Numbered from the stretch's first letter, positions 1-9,504 are shown. The stretch is 64,000 nucleotides of DNA from JAGLQA01 sp023135565 (GCA_030639305.1 DAOWCY010000010.1:1-64000), one strand, 5' to 3'. Numbers and translations are program-made. Notes: a model not told the origin generated them from the sequence alone.

Positions 1-90
1 CCCGGATATACAAATCTCTCTTTTTATGGTTTTTTACTACCTGGGAGGGGAGAAGATTAAAGGATTTTGTGGGTTATTTTGTGAACAAAC

Positions 91-132
91 GGCTCACTTT
101 ATCTGAGCAAAAGTGGGTCAATTTATCTGAGC
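91..132. repeat. Two short direct repeats at left edge
   Basis: Two near-identical copies of a TTTATCTGAGC-containing unit lie 27 bp apart (CACTTTATCTGAGC at about 92-105 and TCAATTTATCTGAGC at 118-132). The second runs into the 3' end of the minus-strand gene ending at 118. Short internal repeats of this style occur at the ends of some transposons (IS21 family, for example), but no transposase is visible here and the window edge cuts the context. Bases 1-90 hold nothing else I recognise. Confidence 0.35.
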
Positions 133-1740
133 GCTATAGCGCCGAGTTCGTTTTATGAATTCCAGGACGCTTATTCCCCGGTTTCGTCTCATGGCGTAAA
201 CATATATCTGCCGGTTATCATATGAGATGGTCTCTTCAGTGATATGAAGGGGAAAAGGGACCAGGAATTCCGGGAATTCCTCCACCACTGCCCGGAGGTT
301 TTCGGTGTTTTGCCATTCCTTTTGAAGATTTTCCCGGTTGGCTTGGCCTTTCAACACAAAGGCATCCCTGAAATAGTTTTTATTACTAATCTCGAAAACC
401 ACATTTAAAGAATCGCCCAGGCTTTCCCGCCGGTATTCCTCCGGTCGGGCCAATACCGAAAGAATGGTCTCTTTCCACTGGAGTTGGGTTTTGGAGTTAA
501 GCAATTCACTGGTGAAGTGTTCCTTTTGTTCCCTGGGAAGCAGTAAATGATACCCGAAAAATTGCCGGCACATCATCTCCAAAAATGTCGAATAAATGAA
601 CTTTAATTCGGGTGAGATGTCTTTTTCTTTGTCCTTCTCAAAGTTTTCCAGGGCTTTTATCGGACGAAGATATTCTATATGACCGAAGTTTTCGTCCAGG
701 AGCCCTGAATATTCATAATAGGTTAAATACTTTTTAAAAAAAGCCTTATTAATATTGCCTGCTATAAAAGGAACCATTCTTAACTGCCTGTCCGCTTTTA
801 GTTTTTTCGGGTTAAAGCCCTTTAGGTATTCCTGGAAATGATGGATAGACAGGTCATAGTTTCTTAAATAAAGGTAATTAACGGCCAACTCTCTATGTAA
901 GCGCGGCGAATCACGATATATCTTCTGCCATACCGGGATCATATCGTTTCTTTTTTCCAGTGCTTTTAGGAATTTTTCGGGTGTTGCCACTCGCGCCCCT
1001 CTCGATATGTCTCGTAAAGAAAAGATGACCAACCGGGCTAAATTACGACTCAGCGGCGCTCTAATTTTTTTGAACAGGTGGAATACCAGCCAGAGCCCGC
1101 AGGGTAGAAATACCAAAAAAATGAGCACAACATCCCGGTACTTCATTAGTTTATGAATACTGAGGGATTGCTCTCTAATAAAAATTCCCATAAAGGTAAT
1201 GAGCGCAGGTGTTATGGAAAGGAATAAAGCAAATTTTACAATATGGCCGGATATAACAGGGAATATTTTTTCCCACAGGCCGCCGGTTTTTACCGGTTCA
1301 TTGTACAACCTGCCGGTATCCAGGTATTTAATTATACTAAGAAAAAAATTCACTACTATAAATAATATAAAAAAAACGACCATAATCATGCCGGACATGG
1401 CGATCCTGGAACCCGGGTCGGGAGCGGCTGTACCATAGTAACCTTTGACAGCGAACAAGGAGGTGATAATTAAGGCCAGGGGTTCCGTATGTAAAACCGG
1501 CAGCCGGGTAATTTTAACCAATTTAGCCCGCAGGGTACCCTGAACTCGTAGCGCTCTTATCGCTTCGACAGTGTAAAAAAGCAATCCATACGCCACCAGT
1601 CCAAATACGACCGAATCACCCAACGCTTCCAGGACAGTGGTGCCGGAAAAAAGATAGAGCAGCGCCGAGAGAATCGCGATTAGTTTTATATTATTAGGAT
1701 AGGACACTATTTCCCGTATGAATGACTTAAATGCCGTCAT
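118..1740 (-). CDS. Polytopic membrane protein with soluble C-terminal half
   Basis: Not a family I recognise (540 residues). About six hydrophobic segments are visible at residues 19-37, 44-62, 86-100, 113-137, 166-188 and 203-223, so the first 225 residues sit in the membrane. The remaining 315 residues are soluble; residues 279-310 have the alternating helix pattern of a TPR-like unit. The start is supported by AAAGGTG a short distance upstream. It is the last gene of the minus-strand operon that begins at 9442, 35 bp after the TPR-phosphoesterase gene, which also combines TPRs with a membrane region. The two may therefore work together; this is inference. The stop codon lies inside the repeat at 91-132, so the C-terminus may have been altered by an insertion. 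Confidence 0.8.
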   Translation of the reverse strand: MTAFKSFIREIVSYPNNIKLIAILSALLYLFSGTTVLEALGDSVVFGLVAYGLLFYTVEAIRALRVQGTLRAKLVKITRLPVLHTEPLALIITSLFAVKGYYGTAAPDPGSRIAMSGMIMVVFFILFIVVNFFLSIIKYLDTGRLYNEPVKTGGLWEKIFPVISGHIVKFALFLSITPALITFMGIFIREQSLSIHKLMKYRDVVLIFLVFLPCGLWLVFHLFKKIRAPLSRNLARLVIFSLRDISRGARVATPEKFLKALEKRNDMIPVWQKIYRDSPRLHRELAVNYLYLRNYDLSIHHFQEYLKGFNPKKLKADRQLRMVPFIAGNINKAFFKKYLTYYEYSGLLDENFGHIEYLRPIKALENFEKDKEKDISPELKFIYSTFLEMMCRQFFGYHLLLPREQKEHFTSELLNSKTQLQWKETILSVLARPEEYRRESLGDSLNVVFEISNKNYFRDAFVLKGQANRENLQKEWQNTENLRAVVEEFPEFLVPFPLHITEETISYDNRQIYVYAMRRNRGISVLEFIKRTRRYSAQIN

Positions 1741-1775
1741 ATGCTATCACCTTTTTTTAATAAAATAACAATGAA

Positions 1776-4184
1776 TCAAATATAAATCACCTCTTTGGAT
1801 AAATGATAATCTTTATCTATCGTATAGATTGGAAATGAATCCGAATAAGTGATCGAAGCTCCTGAGCAAAAAACCGGGATATGCCTTGTTTTAGAGAAAT
1901 GTCTTTGGTGGATATGTCCGCTGAGGATTAATCGGCAATTCAATGATTCGCATACCTTCAAAAATCCTATAGAATCGATTAAACCGAGGGCCAATTTCAA
2001 AATACTCTTTTTTAAAACACCCGGCTGATGATGAAGGGCGATTATAAGGCACTTCGGTTCGATTTTTTTAACCATCTGCTTCAAACGTTCTATTTGATCC
2101 TTACGGATGAGTCCGATGGCATTTTCTATAATAAATTGGGAAGATTCTTCATGCTGAAGCGAATCAAGGGCAACCAGCAGGAAATCCTCCTTCAAGGGTA
2201 AAGCCAGGGGATAAAGATCTTCTAAAATACGCTGGGGCCTGCGAAACTCTTTGCCTTCGTCAACGGATACTCCCATCCCACTATCCTTTGTACTGACATC
2301 CATATCCCTGTTACCATAAAAAACAGGTGGATTGTTAAGGTATTCCTCGATAAACGGCATCTCTTGGTTCAATAATTCACGGCTGGATATAAATTCGCCG
2401 GACTTTCTCCTTATACTTATAAATTCCGGTGTTATCAAGGTGTTTAAATGCTCCAGGAACCGGCATATTTTAAGTTGAATCTGCTCGCCAACACTGTCCA
2501 CCCATAATCGCTCGGAAAGTATAATGTCATGATTTCCCGGGACCAGAATGACCGGTCCCCGGGCAGATAAGTCACCGGTACATTTGTCGAATAGTTCCCA
2601 ATCGGCCTGTTCACCTGCATCGGTCATATCCCCAGTCAGGATCAAAGCATCCCATTCCAACTGTGTTAAACGGTCGAATTTTTCTTTCAAATGGGACGGG
2701 CTAAAACGCTTCCCGTCATTGGTAATTCCTCCCCTGGCACCGCTGGTGTGAATATCCGATATATGGGCCATTTTTAAAGTATGTTCACGGCGGTTCCCGG
2801 GTTTTGGGAAGTTATACTTTTGAAGCCCGGCTTGTTTTACAATTTTGAAAAAAAGCAGGGAGTCACTCAAATAAAAAATTAGTATTGTAATAAGTATGAC
2901 AGCCACATACCCGATCAGCAGCTCGAAAAAATTTAGATACATTTTAGATACAGCAAATAATCCCACTGCCAGGATTGACCATGGTGAAAATAGTCTCACA
3001 TATATCCACCACAAGGAGTTTCCCAAAACATGCAGTGACTTTGGAATATTATCCCGATTTCTATATATAAAATAATATAATGCAAAAGCAGCAAACATGA
3101 ATGCCGAAAACATTAGAGATCTCTCAAAACAATCGATCACCGATGATGTCCACCCGAATAGAGTACCATAAAGAGCCGAACCAGCCATGATAATTGCTGC
3201 AATACAAGCCAAAATGAAATACAATTTCACGGCTCCGAGAAACATATCCGCCGATAGAGTCTGTTTTTCCTCTTGCTCAACTGCTATTTTTATTGCCTTT
3301 TTTAGTTTTTTTACATGATATTTAGCTGCGCGAATTCCATGTTTATCTTTCTTTTTTTTATACAAATCCAGCGCCCTTTTAAAATATTTTCGGGCCTCTT
3401 CATATTTCTTCTCTTTGATTAGTAACCAACCAATGTTGAAATAAGGGCTGGGGAAATTCTCATCCAATTGGAGGGCTTTCAAATAACAGCGTTCAGCATC
3501 TGCGTCCTTTCCCTGTTCATAATATAGAAATCCCAGGTAATCCCATTGGGAAGAACGTTCACCATCGGCTTCTATTGCTTTCTTGAGATACTCTTCCGCT
3601 TCTTTGAATTTTTTTTTATTAGCGTAAAGAATACCGATATTAGTATAAGGGTGAGGTGATGTGGGATCGATTTCCATTGCTTTTTCATAATTCCTCATAG
3701 CTCCGCTGAAATCCTTCTTATCGGCACAGATTACCCCAAGATTATTCCATGGATTGGCATTATTACTATCCAGTTCTAAGGATTTTTTTAAAAAGAACTC
3801 TGCTTTTTCATATTTCTTTCTTATCGAGTAAATAACCCCCAATTTATTCCAGGCCGAGGCGAAATGATTGTCGATTTCCAGGGCTTTTTTATAGTATGCT
3901 TCAGCTCCGCGGTATTTCTTCTGCTCAAACGCGATTGAAGCCAATTCATAATATGCAGCGACAAAATCACCATCGTTTCCTATCGCACGGATGAAAAAAT
4001 CGTTTGCCTTTTCATAATCACCTTCCAACAAACTCAAAGAACCATTGGCACATTGAATATATGCTTCCGACTTTTCAATTTTTGCTTTATCCAGGATACT
4101 TCGTACAAAAAGAATAGCATCGCCTTTTTTTCTATATTTACCGAAATATTCTAAATATAGATTATGAAGTATATCTTTTTTCAT
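1776..4184 (-). CDS. TPR-transmembrane-calcineurin-like phosphoesterase fusion
   Basis: An 802-residue protein in three parts. Residues about 30-290 hold roughly eight tetratricopeptide repeats, protein-binding helical pairs with the usual A-x3-LG and Y-x2-A-x3-Y pattern. Residues about 315-445 carry four to five membrane segments. From about residue 470 a calcineurin-like metallophosphoesterase domain follows, with its five metal-binding motifs in order: SDIH, GDMTD, GNHD, a late LHH and GHIH. All key residues appear intact, so a two-metal phosphodiesterase or phosphatase is expected; the substrate cannot be read from sequence. No clear Shine-Dalgarno precedes the ATG, and the upstream gene ends 21 bp away, so translation may be coupled. 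In a CHAT/TIR operon this could be a nucleotide-signal or lipid-head-group hydrolase (inference). Confidence 0.88.
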   Translation of the reverse strand: MKKDILHNLYLEYFGKYRKKGDAILFVRSILDKAKIEKSEAYIQCANGSLSLLEGDYEKANDFFIRAIGNDGDFVAAYYELASIAFEQKKYRGAEAYYKKALEIDNHFASAWNKLGVIYSIRKKYEKAEFFLKKSLELDSNNANPWNNLGVICADKKDFSGAMRNYEKAMEIDPTSPHPYTNIGILYANKKKFKEAEEYLKKAIEADGERSSQWDYLGFLYYEQGKDADAERCYLKALQLDENFPSPYFNIGWLLIKEKKYEEARKYFKRALDLYKKKKDKHGIRAAKYHVKKLKKAIKIAVEQEEKQTLSADMFLGAVKLYFILACIAAIIMAGSALYGTLFGWTSSVIDCFERSLMFSAFMFAAFALYYFIYRNRDNIPKSLHVLGNSLWWIYVRLFSPWSILAVGLFAVSKMYLNFFELLIGYVAVILITILIFYLSDSLLFFKIVKQAGLQKYNFPKPGNRREHTLKMAHISDIHTSGARGGITNDGKRFSPSHLKEKFDRLTQLEWDALILTGDMTDAGEQADWELFDKCTGDLSARGPVILVPGNHDIILSERLWVDSVGEQIQLKICRFLEHLNTLITPEFISIRRKSGEFISSRELLNQEMPFIEEYLNNPPVFYGNRDMDVSTKDSGMGVSVDEGKEFRRPQRILEDLYPLALPLKEDFLLVALDSLQHEESSQFIIENAIGLIRKDQIERLKQMVKKIEPKCLIIALHHQPGVLKKSILKLALGLIDSIGFLKVCESLNCRLILSGHIHQRHFSKTRHIPVFCSGASITYSDSFPIYTIDKDYHLSKEVIYI

Positions 4185-4205
4185 AGTTGTGTGGTATTTG
4201 GCATT

Positions 4206-4985
4206 TTATAGTATATTATCTATAACCTTTTCATCATAAGCTATGCTGCCATGTTCCCAAACCAGGTTGAACCAATTCATAAAATCAGCAAGGATTTTGC
4301 CTTCGTAACCGCCATCCTTTGATAACCGAAGCGTTGCACTCCTAGTGGCGGAATAATCGATGGTTTTTGCATCTCCGCGTTTCGTAAAAATCGAGAAAAA
4401 TCCCTTCTTACCATCGATTACCATTCCCCGTAATACAGGCTCATTATTATAAAACCTGATTTCCAATTTGTGAACTCTTTCCATACCCAGGCGTCTCCTC
4501 ATAATATCCCCCAACAGATGTGCGCTCATCTGGCTTAAGCGGTTGTTTATTTGTACTTTATCATTGGGAATGGCTCCCTCTTTACCTTCACCGGATACTA
4601 AAGCCACAGGACTTCTTAACAGTATCCTCAATTTCTCCACAAAGCAGTTCCTTTCATCGAATAACTCTAACATGCGATGCGCACTATTGGACGTGTAAGC
4701 AGCGATAACGATCTCTTTAAACCTCCCATTTTGGGGAACCAGGGATACAAGCTTTCGATGAGCCTCCCTGGCGCTGCCGAAATCCCAACCATGTTTGATC
4801 CTGTCCCAAAAAGTCGACAACCATACACTGAGAAAGGCTGAGAGACTGGATGCAAAAAATGAAATACCGATTAAATACCATACATTATCCGAAGCAGTCT
4901 TAACCACCTGGGTGAAAACGAAAACCAGGACTAATCCCAATAACGCGGCAATCAATGCACCAAATGCTTGTTTATTCATCATCAT
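4206..4985 (-). CDS. Small membrane-anchored protein, function unknown
   Basis: A 259-residue protein with two N-terminal membrane helices (about residues 9-28 and 36-58) and a soluble domain of about 195 residues. I do not recognise the soluble domain. It has an alternating strand/helix pattern and a stretch with arginines and repeated bulky residues around residues 170-200 that could be a divergent phospholipase-D-like or sensor fold; this is a weak guess. Three consecutive ATG codons follow a strong AAAGGAGG, so the exact start could be at 4985, 4982 or 4979. It lies 15 bp after the CHAT-fascin gene, so it is probably a membrane partner of the CHAT proteins. Confidence 0.75.
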   Translation of the reverse strand: MMMNKQAFGALIAALLGLVLVFVFTQVVKTASDNVWYLIGISFFASSLSAFLSVWLSTFWDRIKHGWDFGSAREAHRKLVSLVPQNGRFKEIVIAAYTSNSAHRMLELFDERNCFVEKLRILLRSPVALVSGEGKEGAIPNDKVQINNRLSQMSAHLLGDIMRRRLGMERVHKLEIRFYNNEPVLRGMVIDGKKGFFSIFTKRGDAKTIDYSATRSATLRLSKDGGYEGKILADFMNWFNLVWEHGSIAYDEKVIDNIL

Positions 4986-4999
4986 ACACCTCCTTTCTG

Positions 5000-6043
5000 T
5001 TACAATTTGGTCAATTTAAAAATTTCCCAGGCTCTTATTTTGGGCCGGTTAGCAAATAATTCATGCTCCGCCCCGCTTTCAGCAGAAACGAAATGGCCTT
5101 TATTAGACGTCCGAAGTGCAATCTTATCATGTTCTAAAACAATCATCTCGAACCCTTCTAATTCTTGAAATGGAGGAGTCCCGGCAATTAATGCCCCTTC
5201 CCCACCGTTTTCAGCAGAAACATATTGCCCGTTTTCTAACTGCAATCTTACTTTACTGTCCGGTAATTCAAAAATAGTAAAAATCTCCGCTTCCTTTATA
5301 CTGCTGCTGACAGCAGCAAACTTCCCACTGCGTCCCGCTACCGAAACATATTTACCGTTGTGTGCCTGGAGAGCAGCCCGGAAAATATCTTGCGTCGTGG
5401 AAATAGAGCCTGGAAAATCTTCTCCACTTCCCGGATCTTCAGACTTTTCTTTTTTTTTCAAAATAGGGATTAGATGTTCGGGAAGTTTGGGAAACTCTGT
5501 CCGGACAGCATTTCGGCCAAATTCAAAAGCGTCTCCGATAGACCTGCCTGCGCCTAAGGCATCGTAAAATCCCACGGCAAATTCAATGGCAGCTTTATCA
5601 TTGATTTCTCTCTGCATGCCGATCACATAATCGATATGCTCGCTGATAGCCGCTGCTTGTTCCGCTGAATAACAGGCGCTGAGAATCACACATTCTACAT
5701 GCTTCGAACAAAGTTTAAATAATTCAGTGAGCGCATTTGCAGAAAAAAGCACACCAAAACCCATTTCATCTTCTAAGAATAACCCCTCTTTTTCCCCATG
5801 TCCGGTAAAATGAACGATCTGCGGTACTTCATCCAGGAGCGCCCTGCGGAAATCCCGTAAGCGCACTGCCCATTTCGAGCGGATTTCAAATCGGCTGCGG
5901 TGTTTTGCACGCTGCAAGCCTTCTTCGATTTCGCGAACTTCTTCATCCAATCGCAGACGGGAAGTGGTTTTGGGATTGGCTGATAGGATAAGGATGGTTT
6001 TTCGTAAGCCGCTGCCTTGTTTAATTACATTTTCTTCATCCAT
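5000..6043 (-). CDS. CHAT protease with C-terminal fascin-like beta-trefoil
   Basis: A 347-residue protein. Residues about 13-200 form a CHAT-type caspase-like domain starting with ILILSANPKTTSRLRLDEEV. The catalytic dyad is visible as His82 (HFTGHG) and Cys124 (LSACYS). Residues about 224-347 form three repeats of the type 'ALQ..NGKYVSAE.GG...L.A', the signature of fascin-like beta-trefoil domains, which in other proteins bind actin or carbohydrate. The protein is cytosolic, with no membrane segment. It is a paralogue of the next two genes upstream over the CHAT domain only, so the operon carries one protease module on two kinds of C-terminal partner. A GGGGGA Shine-Dalgarno precedes the start, and the gap to the upstream gene is 2 bp. 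The trefoil could recognise a glycan or invader polymer (inference). Confidence 0.88.
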   Translation of the reverse strand: MDEENVIKQGSGLRKTILILSANPKTTSRLRLDEEVREIEEGLQRAKHRSRFEIRSKWAVRLRDFRRALLDEVPQIVHFTGHGEKEGLFLEDEMGFGVLFSANALTELFKLCSKHVECVILSACYSAEQAAAISEHIDYVIGMQREINDKAAIEFAVGFYDALGAGRSIGDAFEFGRNAVRTEFPKLPEHLIPILKKKEKSEDPGSGEDFPGSISTTQDIFRAALQAHNGKYVSVAGRSGKFAAVSSSIKEAEIFTIFELPDSKVRLQLENGQYVSAENGGEGALIAGTPPFQELEGFEMIVLEHDKIALRTSNKGHFVSAESGAEHELFANRPKIRAWEIFKLTKL

Positions 6044-6045
6044 GG

Positions 6046-7740
6046 TTAGGAATTCCCCCTATTTTCATCGGACGACCGGTCAGTTTGATCGATAAAATTC
6101 TTCATGGTCATCTCAAAATTCTTTTTTAATTTGTATATCTCCTTGATTTTCGTTTTTTTACTACTGTAATCCCATGCTAAGTATACTCCTCCGAAAATAG
6201 TCATTGTCAAAAGAAAGTTAATTACATTAGACTCTATAGAAAGAAAATCGGGAATAATAATCAAACCGCTGAAAATAATGAGAGTTAACCGCCCTAACTT
6301 CGAATACTTCTGCTTGCATTTGGTGAGCGATTTTTCTATGTCATTGTCCTTCACGCGATACATTTCGAAAATGCGCCTGTCATACTCTTCAAGGAATTCA
6401 CAATATAAATTCTCAGGGTCTTTTATGTGAATATCCGGTTCAATATCGGTGCCTAATGCCTCATATCTCGATAATAATTTAAAATACCTCTCGACTGCAT
6501 GTTTGGGGTTTGAATATGTTTCCATAATGTAGATGCCCAGGATAAATAAGCCAAGAGGGATTCCATATTTTACAAACTGGCCGAACCTCGCGAATAGATC
6601 GGGTAGATTTCCGGTATATACATATACGATGAGCAACACCCCTAAAGCCGAGTACAAAAAAAATTTCCTCTTTATTTCTCTGATTACTTGTTCTTTGGTT
6701 AAAACTCCAGGGAGTATATATTTTTTAATATATTCCTGCTGCTTAGAGGAAAAGGTTGTTAATATAAGTTTTATCTTTTCCGATTCTGAAAACACCGGGG
6801 CTTTGATACCCATGAGCCTGAGAAGTTCTTTTAGCCCACTGATATAACCTTTCCTCAAATCCACGGAAATAAAAGATTTTAAAAAATCCGGGATCGAACA
6901 CTCTTCCATAATGACCGGGATAATTTGCGTGCCTTCTCGATTACACTGGTCGATTGCCATACCTAACTCCATTTCTACCCACCGGGATTTTACCGAATGT
7001 TGAGTAAGGAGAATGATAAAATAATCACATTCTCGAATACCTCCGGATATTTTTTGAAGGAGTAAATCGCCCGGTAAAATAGACCAATCGTCATACCATA
7101 CCTTCATTCCATATTTTTTCAGGTCTTTAGCAAGGGGTTCGGCGTGCAAGACTTTATCCTTATGAGAATGGCAAAGAAACACCATGTTTTTTTCCACCGG
7201 AACATTTTGCATGTGAATGGCATTTACAGCGAATTTGTAGGCGACGTCAAAAGTCTTTCCCGCTCCTAACGCATCATAAAATGCGACTGCAAATTCGATT
7301 GCCGTTTTACGCTTGATTGCTCTATCCAGTCCATAAACAGAATCGATATGCTGTCTTATGGCTTTTGCTTGCAATTCCGAATAACAGGCATTAAGTAAAA
7401 TACATTCTACTTTGTCTGCAAAGAGCTTGAAAAAGCCTGCGAGCATATCCGTATTGATCAAAATGGCGTTTCCACTTTCATCTTCTATCATCAACCCACC
7501 CTTTTTCCCATGCCCGCAGAAGTGTACAATATCCGGTTCATGGTCTAACATTGCTCGTCTAATGTCTCTAAAAGTGACTGCCCATTTTGATTTGATTTCA
7601 AATTGGTCTCGATATTTTGAACGCCTTAGCCCTTCTTCTATTTCACGAACCTCTTCATCCAGCCGTAACCTGGCGGTGTTTTTGGGATTCGCGGACAGGA
7701 TAAGAATCTTCTTCTTTTTTTTACCTTTTACTTTGCTCAT
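6046..7740 (-). CDS. CHAT-TIR membrane protein (copy 2)
   Basis: A 564-residue protein. The CHAT-like protease domain covers residues about 10-175, with His77 (HFCGHG) and Cys119 (LNACYS). A TIR domain follows at about 186-315, beginning MVFLCHSHKDK. It includes the conserved W-x3-E element (RWVEMELG, Glu258) that provides the catalytic glutamate in NAD-cleaving TIR domains. Hydrophobic segments at about 362-408 and 493-535 anchor the C-terminal half. Established knowledge: bacterial TIR domains often destroy or cyclise NAD in immune or cell-death responses. Here a protease and a TIR sit in one chain, so one may control the other (inference). The start overlaps the upstream gene by 20 bp with a weak ribosome site, implying translational coupling. 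It is closely paralogous to the gene at 7721-9442. Confidence 0.9.
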   Translation of the reverse strand: MSKVKGKKKKKILILSANPKNTARLRLDEEVREIEEGLRRSKYRDQFEIKSKWAVTFRDIRRAMLDHEPDIVHFCGHGKKGGLMIEDESGNAILINTDMLAGFFKLFADKVECILLNACYSELQAKAIRQHIDSVYGLDRAIKRKTAIEFAVAFYDALGAGKTFDVAYKFAVNAIHMQNVPVEKNMVFLCHSHKDKVLHAEPLAKDLKKYGMKVWYDDWSILPGDLLLQKISGGIRECDYFIILLTQHSVKSRWVEMELGMAIDQCNREGTQIIPVIMEECSIPDFLKSFISVDLRKGYISGLKELLRLMGIKAPVFSESEKIKLILTTFSSKQQEYIKKYILPGVLTKEQVIREIKRKFFLYSALGVLLIVYVYTGNLPDLFARFGQFVKYGIPLGLFILGIYIMETYSNPKHAVERYFKLLSRYEALGTDIEPDIHIKDPENLYCEFLEEYDRRIFEMYRVKDNDIEKSLTKCKQKYSKLGRLTLIIFSGLIIIPDFLSIESNVINFLLTMTIFGGVYLAWDYSSKKTKIKEIYKLKKNFEMTMKNFIDQTDRSSDENRGNS

Positions 7741-9442
7741 CGTTATTGTTTAAGATTGAAACATTCTTATTCTCATCTTGAGGATTTTGGCAAGTAAATA
7801 TCTTTATTGTTCTCTCAAAATCTTCCTTTGATTTATACATTTCGTTGATTTTCTTGATTTTATTATTATATTCCGTAAATAATATTCCACCCAATAGCAA
7901 TACCACTAATTTGAAAAAAATCATTATATCAGTCTCTTTCTCGAGTGATTCCGAATAAATAAGCAAACCGATTAAAGCAAGCAAGTCCACCCCTCCTAAT
8001 ATCGCATACCACCGTTTGCATATGTTGAGCGAATTGTCTATGTCTTTGTCCTTTATCCGGTACTTTCTATAGAAGCGTTTATCTTTGTCATTCAGGAATT
8101 CGTAAAATAAATCCACGGAATTATTGCGATGAAGATCCGCTCCGTAATCTGTGCTTAAGTCTTCATATATTGAAAGCAATTTATAATATCGTTTAACATA
8201 AAATTTCGGCCCTAAATATTTCGTCGATAATTGGAGACCGAAGAATACCATACCTAAAGGAACTCCAAACCTAACCAAATCACCGAACTTCGCCAATAGC
8301 TGAAATAAATTCCCGAATAGGCCCAATCCGATTCCCAATAGACCTAAGATCAAATAATGTAATTTTTTCTTCGTTATCTTTTTGAACGCCTGCTTATTAG
8401 TATATCCTCGGGAAAGGGCAAATTCGGTAATATCTGCTTGCTGCTCAGGCGTGAACATTTTTAATATTAGTTTAGTTTTTTCCGATTCCGACAATACCTG
8501 AGATTCAATACCGAAAACCAGGAGAAGTTCTTTTAAGCCACTGGAATAGCCTTTTCTAAAATCCAGGTAATTAAAAGACTTTAAAAAATCCGGTACATTA
8601 CACTCTCCCCAAATGATAGGGATAATTCGGATGCCTTCCTGCTTCCGACGGTCGAATGCCTGTCCTAACTCAAAGTTTACCCAATTAGAATCTATAGAAT
8701 TGGGAGTTAGTAGAACGATAAAACAATCACTTTCTCGAATTCCGCTGGATATTTTCTGAATTAGTGAGTCACCCGGTAAAATGGACCAGCTATCATACCA
8801 CACCTCGATTCCATGTTTTTTCAGGTCTTTCGCAAGGGGCTCAGCATGAAAGAGTTTATCTTTATGAGAATGACATATAAATACCGTATTCTTTCTAAAA
8901 GAATTTCCAAACTGAATTGCGTTTTGACCGAATTTATATGCTTCTTCATAATTCTTTCCCGCACCCAAAGCGTCATAAAATCCGACTGCAAATTCGACAG
9001 CGATATCATGCTTGATAGCTTTATCATTTCCGTAAACAAAATTGATATGCTGCCTTATGATCTTTGCATGTGGTTCGGAATAGCATGCATTGAGCAAGAC
9101 ACATTCTACTTTCTTTTCAAAAAGCTTGAACAATCCCACAAACGCATCCGGGGTAAGCCAGATAGCTTTTCCGCTTTTATCTTCTACAATAAGACCATCT
9201 TTTTCCCCATGCCCGCAAAAGTGTACAATATCCGGTTCATAATCTAACATTGCTCTTCGAATGTCTCCAAACGTGACGGCCCATTTTGCTTTAATTTGAA
9301 ATCGATCCCGATACTTTGAACGGCGTAATCCTTCCTCTATTTCGCGGACCTCTTCATCCAAACGGAGCCTGGAAGTGGTTTTGGGATTGGCTGCCAGGAT
9401 GAGAATCTTTTTCGCCGGTTGTGATTCTTTTAATCTTGCCAT
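7721..9442 (-). CDS. CHAT-TIR membrane protein (copy 1)
   Basis: First gene of the minus-strand operon; 573 residues with the same order as its downstream paralogue. The CHAT-like domain at residues about 11-175 has His78 (HFCGHG) and Cys120 (LNACYS). The TIR domain at about 185-315 starts TVFICHSHKDK, with putative catalytic Glu258 in NWVNFELG. C-terminal membrane segments lie near 362-410 and 495-535. The soluble modules should face the cytoplasm. Both dyad residues and the TIR glutamate are intact, so it is probably an active two-effector protein. The two copies differ mainly outside the catalytic motifs, consistent with tandem duplication followed by divergence. The gene is read from the sigma70-type promoter at 9475-9504, with a short leader of about 25 bases. 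Confidence 0.9.
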   Translation of the reverse strand: MARLKESQPAKKILILAANPKTTSRLRLDEEVREIEEGLRRSKYRDRFQIKAKWAVTFGDIRRAMLDYEPDIVHFCGHGEKDGLIVEDKSGKAIWLTPDAFVGLFKLFEKKVECVLLNACYSEPHAKIIRQHINFVYGNDKAIKHDIAVEFAVGFYDALGAGKNYEEAYKFGQNAIQFGNSFRKNTVFICHSHKDKLFHAEPLAKDLKKHGIEVWYDSWSILPGDSLIQKISSGIRESDCFIVLLTPNSIDSNWVNFELGQAFDRRKQEGIRIIPIIWGECNVPDFLKSFNYLDFRKGYSSGLKELLLVFGIESQVLSESEKTKLILKMFTPEQQADITEFALSRGYTNKQAFKKITKKKLHYLILGLLGIGLGLFGNLFQLLAKFGDLVRFGVPLGMVFFGLQLSTKYLGPKFYVKRYYKLLSIYEDLSTDYGADLHRNNSVDLFYEFLNDKDKRFYRKYRIKDKDIDNSLNICKRWYAILGGVDLLALIGLLIYSESLEKETDIMIFFKLVVLLLGGILFTEYNNKIKKINEMYKSKEDFERTIKIFTCQNPQDENKNVSILNNNDEQSKR

Positions 9443-9474
9443 TTCATTCTCGCTTTGTTTTGTTTTTACATCAA

Positions 9475-9504
9475 ATTATAGCACTTGCCCGTATCCCGGG
9501 TCAA
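9475..9504 (-). promoter_or_regulatory. Sigma70-type promoter of the CHAT-TIR operon
   Basis: On the minus strand, TTGACC (9504-9499) and TATAAT (9480-9475) are separated by 18 bp. This is the best classical housekeeping-type promoter in the window. It lies about 33 bases upstream of the ATG at 9442. It lacks the GACTATTTT repeats found at five other promoters here, so this operon seems to be controlled separately. Confidence 0.75.
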
